From: Aurantimonas marina
GTDB lineage: Bacteria > Pseudomonadota > Alphaproteobacteria > Rhizobiales > Rhizobiaceae
Direction: 5' to 3'
DNA length: 64,000 nucleotides
NCBI RefSeq assembly: GCF_017183135.1
Contig: NZ_JADDXW010000010.1
Span: 62,001-126,000 of the forward strand
Positions 53,444 through 62,892 of the stretch are shown here, piece by piece (position 1 is the first letter of the stretch; every line of letters begins with the position of its first letter). The translations under genes and the position numbers were made by a program. Below the pieces are notes generated by a model. It saw only the letters and a program-made list of their open reading frames with translations, had not been told where the DNA came from and made no database searches.

Positions 53444-54364
53444 TCATGTCGCCGCCGCCAACAACACCACGATCCCCCCGACGATCAGCACGCAGCCGAT
53501 AAGTTCCAGCCGGGTGATGGTCTCGCGGAACCAGAACACCGACGAGGCATAGGTGAACACCAGCTCGATCTGGCCGAGCGCCCGGACATAGGCGACCTTT
53601 TCCAGCGTCATCGCCGTGAACCAGCCGGCCGAGCCGCAAACGCCGACGATCCCGACGAGAAGGGCCGGCCGCCAGGCCCGCGCCACGGCCTTCAGCTCGG
53701 CGCGGTCACGCAGTGCCATCCAGGCCAGCATCGCCAGCGTCTGGATGCCCGTCGCGAAGGCCAGCGTCATCGCCGCGCGCATCAAAACCCCGCCGTCACC
53801 AAGCGACAGCGACGCCCAGCGAAAGCAGACCGCCGAGACGCCGAACAGCGCGCCGGAGAGAAGACCGATCCCGGCCTCGCGCGAGACGAGACCGTCGGCG
53901 ATCGCGCTCCAGCCGCGCCGGCCCCCTGCCCCGCGTCCGGCGACCGAAATGAGCCCGACTCCGAACACACCGACGACGATGGCGACCAAGGCCAGCGGCG
54001 CGATGGCCTCGCCGAGGATCAAGAGGCCAAACAGTGCCGCCTGCATTGGCTCGGTCTTGGAATAGGCCGTCCCGACCATGAAATTGCGGAAGGAAAACAG
54101 ATAGACGAGCAGGAAGGTGGCGAGAATCTGCGCGATCCCGCCGGCGGCGACGGCGAACAGGAAGGTGCCGTTCGGGGATGGAAAGTCCGTGCCGAGAAGG
54201 ATGCGCAAGGCGAAAACATAGAGGACGGCGAAGGGAAAACCGAAGCCGAAGCGCGCGAAGGTCGCCCCGGTCGTGCCCATGCGCCCCTTCAATTGCCGCT
54301 GCAGGGCCGAGCGCAGATTTTGCAGGAACGCGGCGGTGATGGTAATCGGAATCCAGAGCGGCAC
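53444..54364 (-). CDS. DMT-family (EamA) transporter
   Basis: A 306-residue protein with ten predicted transmembrane helices in two EamA repeats. The motif FRNFMVGTAYSKTEPMQAALFGLLILGEAI closes the first repeat, and YVRALGQIELVFTYASSVFWFRETITRLELIGCVLIVGG closes the second. It is likely an inner-membrane exporter of metabolites or amino acids. The start is a GTG at 54364, 89 bases from the divergent HAD gene. Confidence 0.87.
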   Translation of the reverse strand: MPLWIPITITAAFLQNLRSALQRQLKGRMGTTGATFARFGFGFPFAVLYVFALRILLGTDFPSPNGTFLFAVAAGGIAQILATFLLVYLFSFRNFMVGTAYSKTEPMQAALFGLLILGEAIAPLALVAIVVGVFGVGLISVAGRGAGGRRGWSAIADGLVSREAGIGLLSGALFGVSAVCFRWASLSLGDGGVLMRAAMTLAFATGIQTLAMLAWMALRDRAELKAVARAWRPALLVGIVGVCGSAGWFTAMTLEKVAYVRALGQIELVFTYASSVFWFRETITRLELIGCVLIVGGIVVLLAAAT

Positions 54365-54453
54365 AGGCGATCCGTCAGCTTTGTCTAACCGCCCTTCGCT
54401 CTCCTATTCGGCGACGCTTGGCAAGGCGGCCGACGCTCGAACCTCTGGACATC

Positions 54454-55173
54454 ATGACCGCGCCCACAGTCATCCGCCACACCGCCGACGCGTCTCCGCG
54501 AGACTTCGCCGACATCCGCGACTGGGTTTTCGATCTCGACAACACGCTCTACCCGCGCCACACCAATCTCTTCACGCAGATCGATCAGCGCATGACCGCC
54601 TTCGTGGCGGATTTCCTGTCGCTGCCAAGAGACGAGGCGCGGGCGGTCCAGAAGGATTTCTACCGCCGCTACGGCACCACCCTGCGCGGGTTGATGCAGG
54701 AGCACCAAGTCGATCCCGACGCCTTCCTGCAATATGTCCACGACATCGACTATTCGTGGATCAGCCCCGACCCCGCGCTCGGCGAGGAGATCAAGGCGCT
54801 GCCGGGGCGCAAGTTCATCTTCACCAATGGCGACCGCGGCCACGCCGAGCGCACGGCGCGCCAGCTCGGCGTTCTCGATCATTTCGAGGACATTTTCGAT
54901 CTGGTGGCCGCCGGGCTGGTTCCGAAGCCCGCCTCCGAGACCTACGACAAATTCATGGGGCTGCACCGGATCGAGGCCGACCGCGCGGTCATGTTCGAGG
55001 ATCTGGCGCGCAATCTCGAAGTTCCCAAGTTACTGGGCATGCGGACCGTACTGATCGTGCCGCGTAATCTGGAAGAGACCTTCGGCGACGTCTGGGAGCA
55101 TGAGGGCCGCGATGGCGAGCATATCGACTACGTCACCGACGACCTCGCCACCTTTCTGCGCTCCGTCCGTTAA
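54454..55173 (+). CDS. HAD-superfamily pyrimidine 5'-nucleotidase-like phosphatase
   Basis: A 239-residue HAD phosphatase. Motif I is VFDLDNTLYP (nucleophile Asp), motif II FTNGDRGHAERTAR, motif III KPASETYDKFM (Lys), motif IV FEDLARNLEVPKLLGM (Asp). The DLDNTLYP form and the length match the Sdt1/PHM8-like pyrimidine 5'-nucleotidase group. It probably dephosphorylates UMP/CMP or a similar small phosphate. The start at 54454 is preferred; in-frame codons back to 54418 have no ribosome binding site. Confidence 0.87.
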   Translation: MTAPTVIRHTADASPRDFADIRDWVFDLDNTLYPRHTNLFTQIDQRMTAFVADFLSLPRDEARAVQKDFYRRYGTTLRGLMQEHQVDPDAFLQYVHDIDYSWISPDPALGEEIKALPGRKFIFTNGDRGHAERTARQLGVLDHFEDIFDLVAAGLVPKPASETYDKFMGLHRIEADRAVMFEDLARNLEVPKLLGMRTVLIVPRNLEETFGDVWEHEGRDGEHIDYVTDDLATFLRSVR

Positions 55174-55182
55174 CCCGTCGGA

Positions 55183-55488
55183 TCAGTTTCCGAGCAGCGA
55201 CCGGCCTTTCCTGACGAGGCTGGCGCCCCGGGCAAGCGCCGCCTTCTTCATCAACGCGATGTCGTAACGACCGGCTGAGGTTTCCTGGCCGTTCTCGACG
55301 GCCGCGTCCTGTGCGCGGGGCACGGACTTGCTTACCGAGCCCGTCTTCGCCGCCTCGCGATCTGCGCGGCTACGGGCGTCGCTATCGCTGCTTTCCCCGG
55401 CTCGGGACGTGCCATCGCCGATGGACTGGGGCGTATCCCGGTCCTGCTGCTGGCGCATCATTGACGGGTCGGTATCGAGATCGGGCAT
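55183..55488 (-). CDS. Hypothetical hydrophilic protein
   Basis: A 101-residue, highly charged protein (Asp, Ser, Arg, Gln-rich first 70 residues, likely disordered), with a basic helix at the end (YDIALMKKAALARGASLVRKGRSLLGN). GAGGAG six bases before the ATG supports it. It has no signal peptide or membrane segment. I do not recognise it. Confidence 0.65.
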   Translation of the reverse strand: MPDLDTDPSMMRQQQDRDTPQSIGDGTSRAGESSDSDARSRADREAAKTGSVSKSVPRAQDAAVENGQETSAGRYDIALMKKAALARGASLVRKGRSLLGN

Positions 55489-55687
55489 TGGAGTCTCCTC
55501 AACTAAGTGCGGAACGGCGCAACGGCCGGCCGAAAACCTTTGATGAAAAACGCAGTGGTTTCGGGAGAGGTTCCGCCCCGTGCGAAACGGATTTTCGCTG
55601 GCGTCTTGGCGCTATGGCGACCGGGATCGCGCGAAGCCCCCGCTGCCGGCGCGCAATCTTGCACGGTTCGCGGCGCTGCTACTGCCT

Positions 55688-57214
55688 TCAGCCGCCAACG
55701 CAGAGGATGGGCAGGATCGAATCCTTCACTTCGGCGGTCGTGTCTGGAACGCTGGCCAGAGGCTCCGCCGGGTCGGCGATCTCGAAGGCGATGCCGTTGG
55801 CGTTGAGGAAGGCCGCCGCGGCATCGGGACGAATGGCGAAATTGATCGACTGGGGAATGTCACCGGTGGCGTCGGCGACGGCCACCGCGTTCAGCTTGGC
55901 CGTAACCACGCCAACGACGCGGCCGGCGAGATCGATCAGCGGCCCGCCGGAATTGCCGGGCTGCACCGCGGCGGAAATCTGCAGATAGCGCGGGTCGTTC
56001 ATCAGGCCGAGCAGCGACGAGACATTGCCGCGTGTCACATTGAGGGAGTCGGCGAGGATTGAGCGCAGCGGATAGCCCAGCGCCAGAATGTCCTCACCGA
56101 GACGCGGCTTGCCGGCCGAGATTTCCAGCGGCTCGCCGAGGGCGTCATCGACCTTGATCAGGGCGAGATCGTTCTCGGAATCGATAATGGTCTGGCTGGC
56201 GGCGCCGAGGTCGCCGACCAGAACCGTCCTGCAAGCCTTGACCACATGGGCGTTGGTCAGGAGCCAGCCGTCGCGCGAGACGACAAAGCCGGTGCCGGCC
56301 ATGTCGAATTCCTGCGCACCCGGCTGGACATCACCGGCGCCGGCCTCGCCGGGGAGTTCGAACACATGCGGACGGCTCGGATCGGCATAGGCCATCGCGT
56401 AGCGCGCTTCGGGCGCTCCGACCCCACGCTTGCGCGTCAGCATCGAGGAAAACGGATTCGCCTCGTTGGCCGCGACCAGCGGCGCCTGCGGCTCACCGGC
56501 GAAGGGATCGAAGAGGTTCGACGCGACGGCTGCGTAGGGCGCCATCCGCCCCGCCTCGCCGCCGGTGTAGGAGATTGAAAGACCGCGCAGATCGCCATCA
56601 CGCTCCGCGAAGCGCATCACATAGGCGCGGCCCGACTCTTGGCCACGCAGAACGAACCAGCTTCCCGCGAACTCGGCGCCGCTTACCGAGCGATCAGCAG
56701 TCGGCTGGCTCAGGACGTCGAACAGGCCCCGGAGAGTCTGCCCGGTGTCGGCGATGCGCACGGTCTCGATTTCAACGGCGTCATCAGCTGAGCGCCAGAG
56801 ATTGCCGACCTCGGTCGCGCCGAAGTCGCGCACTAGCCCTAGAGGTAGCGGGGCACGAGCGCCCGTCATGGCGTCGTCGACCAAGGTCATGCCGAGAGCC
56901 TCTTCGGCCTCGTCCGACCGCGCGATCAAAAGTCTCAGCATCGCTTCATCGATGATGCCGGTCGGCGTCATTCCGTGACGGGCCTGAAAGTCGCGGATCG
57001 CGCGCAGCGACGCGGCGTCGACCGTGCCATCGAAGGCGCCGACATAGTCGCCGGTCCAGGCGAGACGAATTTGCAATCCCTTGCGGAAATCGGAATCGGT
57101 CTGACTGTTGTAGGCGATCGACAGCTCGGAGACCTGGGCGACGGCCGTCAGCGGCGCCAGAGGCGCGACGGCCATGGCTATTCCCGCTAACAAAACCTTC
57201 GTGACGCGCCGCAT
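55688..57214 (-). CDS. Secreted trypsin-like serine protease with peptidoglycan-binding-like domain
   Basis: A 508-residue exported protein. Signal peptide 1-26 (LTAVAQ). Residues about 40-100 resemble a PG_binding_1 repeat (GDYVGAFDGTVDAASLRAIRDFQARHGMTPTGIID). A middle region (105-295) has no family I recognise. A trypsin-like/DegP-type catalytic domain from about 300 has His-323 in LLTNAHVV, Asp-349 in SENDLALIKV and Ser-422 in PGNSGGPL. There is no PDZ domain, unlike DegP/HtrA. It would be a periplasmic or cell-wall-associated protease. The ATG at 57214 has GGGGGATG upstream. Confidence 0.87.
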   Translation of the reverse strand: MRRVTKVLLAGIAMAVAPLAPLTAVAQVSELSIAYNSQTDSDFRKGLQIRLAWTGDYVGAFDGTVDAASLRAIRDFQARHGMTPTGIIDEAMLRLLIARSDEAEEALGMTLVDDAMTGARAPLPLGLVRDFGATEVGNLWRSADDAVEIETVRIADTGQTLRGLFDVLSQPTADRSVSGAEFAGSWFVLRGQESGRAYVMRFAERDGDLRGLSISYTGGEAGRMAPYAAVASNLFDPFAGEPQAPLVAANEANPFSSMLTRKRGVGAPEARYAMAYADPSRPHVFELPGEAGAGDVQPGAQEFDMAGTGFVVSRDGWLLTNAHVVKACRTVLVGDLGAASQTIIDSENDLALIKVDDALGEPLEISAGKPRLGEDILALGYPLRSILADSLNVTRGNVSSLLGLMNDPRYLQISAAVQPGNSGGPLIDLAGRVVGVVTAKLNAVAVADATGDIPQSINFAIRPDAAAAFLNANGIAFEIADPAEPLASVPDTTAEVKDSILPILCVGG

Positions 57215-57286
57215 GTCATCCCCCATCGTGTCCGGTGACACATAAGGAACGCGGCGGTCCCGTTTTCGATCCCGGGACGATTCATT

Positions 57287-57300
57287 TTTTCTTAAGAAAA
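57287..57300. promoter_or_regulatory. A/T palindrome upstream of the serine protease gene
   Basis: TTTTCTTAAGAAAA is a perfect 14-base palindrome about 75 bases upstream of the protease start, in otherwise GC-rich DNA. It may be part of the promoter or a regulator site. Confidence 0.4.
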
Positions 57301-57351
57301 GATGGCCGCGACCTTTCCACTTTGCGGCAATGCTCTAAGCGGGGCGTTGCG

Positions 57352-58527
57352 TCACTCGGCGGGCATTGGCCGCCTAACGGCGGCTACCGTCTCCGCTTCT
57401 CCCAGGTCGACGGCTTCGATCCGCTCCCCACGCCGGATCAGCTTCTCGGTCGAGACGAGGATCTGGTCGACATCCCGTCCCGCCTGACCGAAATGTGTCT
57501 TCAAGGCGGCAACGCGGGCGTCGAGCCGGGTCAGATCCTCGGTCAGATGCCGGACCTCCTGCTGGATACGGCCGGCCTCGGCGCGCATCCGCGCATCCTT
57601 GAGGATCGCCTGCACGACCTGGATGGACAGCAAGAGCAGCGACGGCGACACGATGACGACCCGCGCCCGATAGGCTTTCTGGACGACGTCCTCGAACCGC
57701 TCATGCAGCTCGGCGAAAATCGTCTCCGACGGCACGAACAAAAAGGCGGTATCCTGCGTTTCGCCGGGAATCAGATATTTCCCGGCGATCGCCTTGACGT
57801 GGACGTCCATGTCGCGCCGCAGCCGGCTCGCCGCGAAGTCTCGGGCGTCGTCGCTGTCGGCGTCGCACAGGGCGCTATAGGCCTCGAGCGGAAACTTGGC
57901 GTCGATGGCGAGCGAGGGCGCGCCGTTCGGCATCAGGATCAGGCAATCAGGCCGCTTGCCGTTGGAGAGTGTTGCCTGGAAGGAATAGGCGGCGCTCGGC
58001 AGCGCGTCTGCGACGATCGCCTGCATCCGGCCCTCGCCGAAAGCGCCACGCGTCTGCTTGTTGGCGAGGATGTCCTGCAGCCGCACGACCTCGCCCGCCA
58101 GATTGCGGATTTCGCCCTGCGCGCGATCGATCACCGCAAGGCGCTCGGACAGGGCGGACAGCGACGCGTTGGTGGTAGTGGTCGTCTGGAGGATCGATTG
58201 GCCCACCCGCGAGGAGAGACCGTCGAAGCGCTCGGCGAGGGTGCGGGTGAGGTCCGCCTGCCGGGCGCCGAAGATCTCGGCCATCGTCTGCATCCGGCCG
58301 GTGATTTCGGCCTGGGATTTGAGCACTGCGTCCAGCCGATCGGACGATTCCGCCTCGCGACCTTCCGCCAGCTCCTGCGCCTCCCGCACGGCGCTGCGCG
58401 CGCGCAGCCACAGGAGAAAGAAGAGCAAGAACAGGCCTGCCAGCGCCAGGGCAAAGACCGGAACCACCTGGCCGCCGATCGTGACGATGGGCGTCGTGAG
58501 AATGGCGGCAAGAGCGTCGCTGTCCAT
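57352..58527 (-). CDS. rmuC: RmuC-family DNA recombination protein
   Basis: A 391-residue protein. One N-terminal transmembrane helix (VPVFALALAGLFLLFFLLWL) is followed by a coiled coil (about 45-150). The RmuC nuclease-like core has GAFGEGRMQAIVADALP, PDCLILMPNGAPSLAIDAKFPLEAY (restriction-endonuclease-like D-x-K) and FLFVPSETIFAEL. It is thought to limit sequence inversions between short inverted repeats. Divergent from def. Confidence 0.93.
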   Translation of the reverse strand: MDSDALAAILTTPIVTIGGQVVPVFALALAGLFLLFFLLWLRARSAVREAQELAEGREAESSDRLDAVLKSQAEITGRMQTMAEIFGARQADLTRTLAERFDGLSSRVGQSILQTTTTTNASLSALSERLAVIDRAQGEIRNLAGEVVRLQDILANKQTRGAFGEGRMQAIVADALPSAAYSFQATLSNGKRPDCLILMPNGAPSLAIDAKFPLEAYSALCDADSDDARDFAASRLRRDMDVHVKAIAGKYLIPGETQDTAFLFVPSETIFAELHERFEDVVQKAYRARVVIVSPSLLLLSIQVVQAILKDARMRAEAGRIQQEVRHLTEDLTRLDARVAALKTHFGQAGRDVDQILVSTEKLIRRGERIEAVDLGEAETVAAVRRPMPAE

Positions 58528-58674
58528 GGTCCGACCCTAGATGCGATTCGTTAACGAATTGGACCAAAGCACGAACATTGCAGCGCCGGAAGTATCATCG
58601 TCGCAGGAATGCCCGTCCTCATGTCGGCACCGCACCGATTGACCGCGATTGTGTCAGCGATTACCTCAGCGGCC

Positions 58675-59190
58675 ATGACGATCAAGCCTCTCATCATTCT
58701 GCCGGATCCGATCCTGCGCCAGACCTCCAAACCCGTCGAAACGGTTGACGACCGCGTTAAGCGGCTGGCCGACGATATGCTGGAAACGATGTATGACGCG
58801 CCCGGCATCGGCCTCGCCGCGATCCAGGTGGGTGAACCGCTTCGCCTGCTGGTCATCGACGTTTCGAAGGAAGAGGAAGACAGGGCGCCGCAGGTGTTCC
58901 TGAACCCCGAAATTTTGGCCGAGTCCGACCTCCGCAGCGTCTATGAAGAGGGCTGCCTGTCGATCCCGGATTATTATGCCGAGGTCGAGCGGTCCGCCGA
59001 GGTGACGGTCCGCTATCTCGGTCTCGACGGCAAGATGCACGAAGAGACGGCGGACGGCATTCTGGCCACCTGCCTCTTGCACGAGATCGACCATCTCGAC
59101 GGCGTCCTGTTCATCGATCACATCTCCAAGCTGAAGCGGGACATGGTGGTGAAGAAGTTCACCAAGGCCGCCCGCAAGGCCATCGCATGA
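58675..59190 (+). CDS. def: Peptide deformylase
   Basis: A 171-residue metalloenzyme with all three motifs: [19 protein letters not shown] (metal-binding Cys) and [10 protein letters not shown] (metal-binding His pair with catalytic Glu). It removes the N-formyl group from nascent proteins. The start at 58675 ([15 protein letters not shown]) matches the family N-terminus; earlier in-frame starts are unlikely. First gene of def-fmt-truA. Confidence 0.96.
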   Translation: MTIKPLIILPDPILRQTSKPVETVDDRVKRLADDMLETMYDAPGIGLAAIQVGEPLRLLVIDVSKEEEDRAPQVFLNPEILAESDLRSVYEEGCLSIPDYYAEVERSAEVTVRYLGLDGKMHEETADGILATCLLHEIDHLDGVLFIDHISKLKRDMVVKKFTKAARKAIA

Positions 59191-59197
59191 GCCGGCG

Positions 59198-60157
59198 ATG
59201 ACACTGCGCGTCGTCTTCATGGGGACGCCCGCCTTCGCGGTCCCGACCTTGCGCGCCATCCATGCTGCCGGACATGAGATCGCCGCCGTCTACACACAGC
59301 CGCCGCGCAAGGCCGGCCGCCGGGGCCTGACATTGACCCCCTCCCCCGTCCAGACCGAAGCCGAACGGCTGGGGCTGGACGTCCGCACGCCGCTGAATTT
59401 CAAGGACGAGGCGGAGATCACGGCCTTCGCGGCGCTTGAGGCAGACGTCGCAATCGTCGTCGCCTATGGCCTGTTGCTGCCGCGCGCGATCCTCGACGCC
59501 CCGCGTCACGGCTGTCTCAACGGTCACGGCTCGCTGCTGCCGCGCTGGCGCGGCGCCGCGCCGATCCAGCGCGCGATCGAGGCCGGCGACGCCACTACCG
59601 GCATGATGGTGATGCGCATGGAAGCCGGCCTCGACACCGGTCCGGTGGCGCTGACGGCCGAGACACCGATCGGCGATGCCGAGACGGCGGGCGAGTTGTA
59701 CGACCGGCTGGCGACGATCTCGGCCGATCTGATGGCCGAGGCGCTGGAAAAGCTTGAAGCCGGCACCCTGACCTTCGAGGATCAGGATGCGTTAACCGCG
59801 CGAACCGGCCGCCAGCCGGTCTATGCGCGCAAGATCGACAAGGCCGAGGCGGCGCTGGATTTCGCCGGCGAGGCCCGCCTGATCGCCGCCAGGATCAACG
59901 CCTTCTCGCCATTTCCGGGCGCCTGGACGACGATTCCCTTCGGTGAAAAGAAGGAACGGGTGAAGATTCTGCGCGCCAGGGCCGAAACGGGCTCGGGCGC
60001 GCCGGGCACGCTGCTCGACGACCGCCTGCTGGTCGCCTGCGGTTCGGGCGCGGTGCGTCTCCTCGAACTGCAGCGCGCCGGCGGCAAGCCGATGGCCGCG
60101 GAAGACCTTCTGCGGGGATCGCCCGTGCCGGCCGGCAGTGTCGCTGGCTCCACCTGA
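59198..60157 (+). CDS. fmt: Methionyl-tRNA formyltransferase
   Basis: A 319-residue enzyme. [16 protein letters not shown] at the N-terminus, the active-site [20 protein letters not shown] (Asn and His conserved; NGHG in place of the common NVHA) and GLDTGP are followed by a C-terminal OB-fold tRNA domain. It formylates initiator Met-tRNA. It starts seven bases after def, and its TGA overlaps the truA start. Confidence 0.96.
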   Translation: MTLRVVFMGTPAFAVPTLRAIHAAGHEIAAVYTQPPRKAGRRGLTLTPSPVQTEAERLGLDVRTPLNFKDEAEITAFAALEADVAIVVAYGLLLPRAILDAPRHGCLNGHGSLLPRWRGAAPIQRAIEAGDATTGMMVMRMEAGLDTGPVALTAETPIGDAETAGELYDRLATISADLMAEALEKLEAGTLTFEDQDALTARTGRQPVYARKIDKAEAALDFAGEARLIAARINAFSPFPGAWTTIPFGEKKERVKILRARAETGSGAPGTLLDDRLLVACGSGAVRLLELQRAGGKPMAAEDLLRGSPVPAGSVAGST

Positions 60158-60936
60158 TGCCCCGATACAAGCTCACCATCGAGTATAACGGCAAGCCCTA
60201 TTGCGGCTGGCAGCGCCAGACAAACGACCCGTCTGTGCAGGAGGCCGTCGAGACCGCAATCACCGGCTTTTCCGGCGAGACGGCGACGCTGTTCGGCGCC
60301 GGGCGGACCGACGCCGGCGTCCATGCCACCGGCCAGGTCGCCCATCTCGATCTGACGCGGGAATGGGACTGCGACGTCGTGCGTGACGCGCTCAACGCCC
60401 ATCTGCGCGGCGAGGCCGTCGCAATCCTCGATGTCGAGCGGGTCCCAGACGATTTCGACGCTCGTTTTTCCGCCCGCAAGCGGCATTATCTCTACCGCAT
60501 CTTCAATCGCCGGCCGCCGCCGGCGCTGCTTGCCGGCCAGGTCTGGTGGGTCTCCAAGCCGCTCGCCATCGACGCGATGCATCGCGCCGCCCAGCGCCTC
60601 GTCGGCACCCACGATTTCAACACCTTCCGCTCCGCCCATTGTCAGGCGAAGAATCCGATCCGCACGCTCGAACGCCTCGACGTCGTCAAGGGCCCCGGCG
60701 ACGAGATCCACATCCACGCCATGGCGCAGTCCTTCCTGCACAACCAGATCCGGTCCTTCGCAGGGACGCTGAAGCTCGTCGGCGAACACCGCTGGAGCGA
60801 GGAAGATCTCGTCGCGGCACTGAAATCGCGTGACCGCACCCGCTGCGGCCCGGTCGCTCCGGCCGGCGGGCTCTATCTGACCAGGGTTGAATATGGCACG
60901 GCGCCGAAGCGCACGCTGCCGCCCTATCCGGGCTGA
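60157..60936 (+). CDS. truA: tRNA pseudouridine(38-40) synthase
   Basis: A 259-residue pseudouridine synthase with the catalytic Asp in [17 protein letters not shown], then [10 protein letters not shown]-type [15 protein letters not shown] and [14 protein letters not shown]. It modifies the tRNA anticodon arm. Start overlaps the fmt stop (TGATG). Confidence 0.96.
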   Translation: MPRYKLTIEYNGKPYCGWQRQTNDPSVQEAVETAITGFSGETATLFGAGRTDAGVHATGQVAHLDLTREWDCDVVRDALNAHLRGEAVAILDVERVPDDFDARFSARKRHYLYRIFNRRPPPALLAGQVWWVSKPLAIDAMHRAAQRLVGTHDFNTFRSAHCQAKNPIRTLERLDVVKGPGDEIHIHAMAQSFLHNQIRSFAGTLKLVGEHRWSEEDLVAALKSRDRTRCGPVAPAGGLYLTRVEYGTAPKRTLPPYPG

Positions 60937-60945
60937 CCGGCCGGG

Positions 60946-61536
60946 TCAGATGAGCGCAATGCCGGTCACGTCCATCACCGCGCCATAGCTGACCAGGGCA
61001 CCGACGATCATCAGCACGGTGACCGCCACGGCGCCGCCGATATCCTTGCCGGTGGCAAAGAAGATCAGCCGCGCCGTGAGCGTGATGGAAGCGATGGTGA
61101 CGAGCCCGCCGAGCAATGCCGTTCCCGCGCCCATGCCGACCAGAAGCACGATCAGCCAATAGGGCGCGAACGCCCAGGCGAGCATGGCGCCGCCCCAATT
61201 GGTGGCGACCACCAGCGGCACGATCTTGCGGGAATAGCCGATCGGCTTGGCGACCAGCATCAGGACGAGGATCGGCAGCATCCAGGCGAGAACATCGGCC
61301 AGAGCATGCGCGCCATAAACGGCGACTGGACCCATGTCGGTGACCCGGCCTTCGCCCTGGACCGACTCGAACTCGATCCAGGACAGGGCGATCGGCGGCA
61401 GCGCCACCACGATGGCCGAAAAGGACTGCCAGAAGCCGTCGGCGGACAGATCGAGACGCTTCAGCCCCTCGCTCCGGCCGGCCATCAGCAAGGCGGCGCC
61501 CGAGAAAAACCGGACGATATCGTCGATGCTCGGCAT
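60946..61536 (-). CDS. YIP1-family-like inner-membrane protein
   Basis: A 196-residue protein with five to six transmembrane helices and the start MPSIDDIVRFFSGAALLMAGRSEGLKRLDLSADGFWQSF. The arrangement of an N-terminal amphipathic part and a helix bundle resembles bacterial YIP1 domain proteins; the match is by overall look, not a firm motif. It starts five bases after the dapE stop, so it is in the dapE operon. Function unknown. Confidence 0.7.
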   Translation of the reverse strand: MPSIDDIVRFFSGAALLMAGRSEGLKRLDLSADGFWQSFSAIVVALPPIALSWIEFESVQGEGRVTDMGPVAVYGAHALADVLAWMLPILVLMLVAKPIGYSRKIVPLVVATNWGGAMLAWAFAPYWLIVLLVGMGAGTALLGGLVTIASITLTARLIFFATGKDIGGAVAVTVLMIVGALVSYGAVMDVTGIALI

Positions 61537-61540
61537 CAGG

Positions 61541-62734
61541 TCAGGCGTGGGCGGTGAACCAGCGGGCGATGAAGGCTTCATAGATCCTCGTCAGTTCCTC
61601 GAGGTCGGACAGGGCCACCCGTTCGTTGGCCATGTGCATAGTCTTGCCGACAAGACCGAATTCCACAACCGGGCAGTAATCCTTGATGAAACGCGCGTCC
61701 GACGTGCCCCCCGATGTGGAGAGTTCCGGCTGGAGCCCGGTCACATCGGCAACCGCCGCCATCAGCGACTGAGTCAGGACATCGTCGCGGGTAAGGAAGG
61801 CCTCCGCAGGACGGTCGCGCCACAGGATCTCGAACGTCGCGGCCTCGCGGTCGGGCCGAAATCGCTCCGACCCCGCCGCCGCTCGAATGCGGCGTCGCAG
61901 CTCATCCTTGAGGTTCTCCGGGGTCCAGCGATCGCTGAAGCGGACGTTGAAGCACAGGCGCGCGCGCGCCGGAACGACGTTCACCGAGGGATTGCCGGTA
62001 TCGATCGAGGTGATTTCGAGGTTGGAGGCCGGAAAGCGTTCGGACCCCGCGTCGAGCGGTTCGCCCATCAGCGCCTCGGCGATCGCAACGACCGCACGCA
62101 CCGGATTGTCCGCCAGATGCGGATAGGCGACGTGGCCCTGCCGACCGGAGACCCGTACCTCGGCCGAGAGCGAGCCGCGCCGGCCGACCTTGATCATGTC
62201 GCCGAGTACATCCCGGTTGGTCGGTTCGCCGACGAGACAGGCGTCGAAATTTTCGCCTCGGGCCCTGGCCCACTCCAGGAGCTTGACCGTGCCGTTCACC
62301 GCCGGCCCCTCCTCGTCGCCGGTGATCAGCAGCGAGACGCGGCCCGCCGGGGCGCCGTGACGGGCGACATGGCGCCCATAAGCGGCGGCGAAGGCGGCGA
62401 TGCCGCCCTTCATGTCGACCGCGCCGCGCCCGTAGAGCTCGCCGTCGACGATCGCCGCCGAAAAGGGGCCCTCCCGCCAGTCGCTGGCCTCGCCCGGCGG
62501 CACCACGTCGGTGTGCCCGGCAAAGACCAGATGCGGGCCGGATGTCCCGGCGCGGGCGAAGAGATTCTCGACATCGGGCGTACCCTGATCGGAAAACACC
62601 GGGCGCTCGACCGCGAATCCGAGCGGCGCCAGCATGGCTTCGAGCGTGGCCAGCGCGCCGCCCTCGTCAGGGGTCACCGAAGGGCAACGGATCAGGCGGG
62701 AGAGAATGTCGACGGGATCGGTCATCTTTGTCAT
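61541..62734 (-). CDS. dapE: Succinyl-diaminopimelate desuccinylase
   Basis: A 397-residue M20 enzyme of the lysine/peptidoglycan pathway. Zinc and catalytic motifs are FAGHTDVVPPG, GRGAVDMKGGIAAF, ITGDEEGPA (catalytic Glu) and CLVGEPTN, with STSGGTSDARFI near the end, the DapE-specific substrate loop. It makes LL-diaminopimelate. ATG 62734 is chosen; ATG 62725 is equally possible, and 62785 is not. Confidence 0.95.
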   Translation of the reverse strand: MTKMTDPVDILSRLIRCPSVTPDEGGALATLEAMLAPLGFAVERPVFSDQGTPDVENLFARAGTSGPHLVFAGHTDVVPPGEASDWREGPFSAAIVDGELYGRGAVDMKGGIAAFAAAYGRHVARHGAPAGRVSLLITGDEEGPAVNGTVKLLEWARARGENFDACLVGEPTNRDVLGDMIKVGRRGSLSAEVRVSGRQGHVAYPHLADNPVRAVVAIAEALMGEPLDAGSERFPASNLEITSIDTGNPSVNVVPARARLCFNVRFSDRWTPENLKDELRRRIRAAAGSERFRPDREAATFEILWRDRPAEAFLTRDDVLTQSLMAAVADVTGLQPELSTSGGTSDARFIKDYCPVVEFGLVGKTMHMANERVALSDLEELTRIYEAFIARWFTAHA

Positions 62735-62892
62735 GGCCGCGTCAGATAAATCAATTGATGCAGTCGCGCCACAGCCGCTTGACAAGCCGACCGTGACGAG
62801 GCTGGAAATCGCGCTCCGGCCCGGCTTGCCACCTTTCCGCCGCGATGCGGACGAACGGAATGGCCGCGGCCCGTTTGTTGAGGGAAAAGTGC

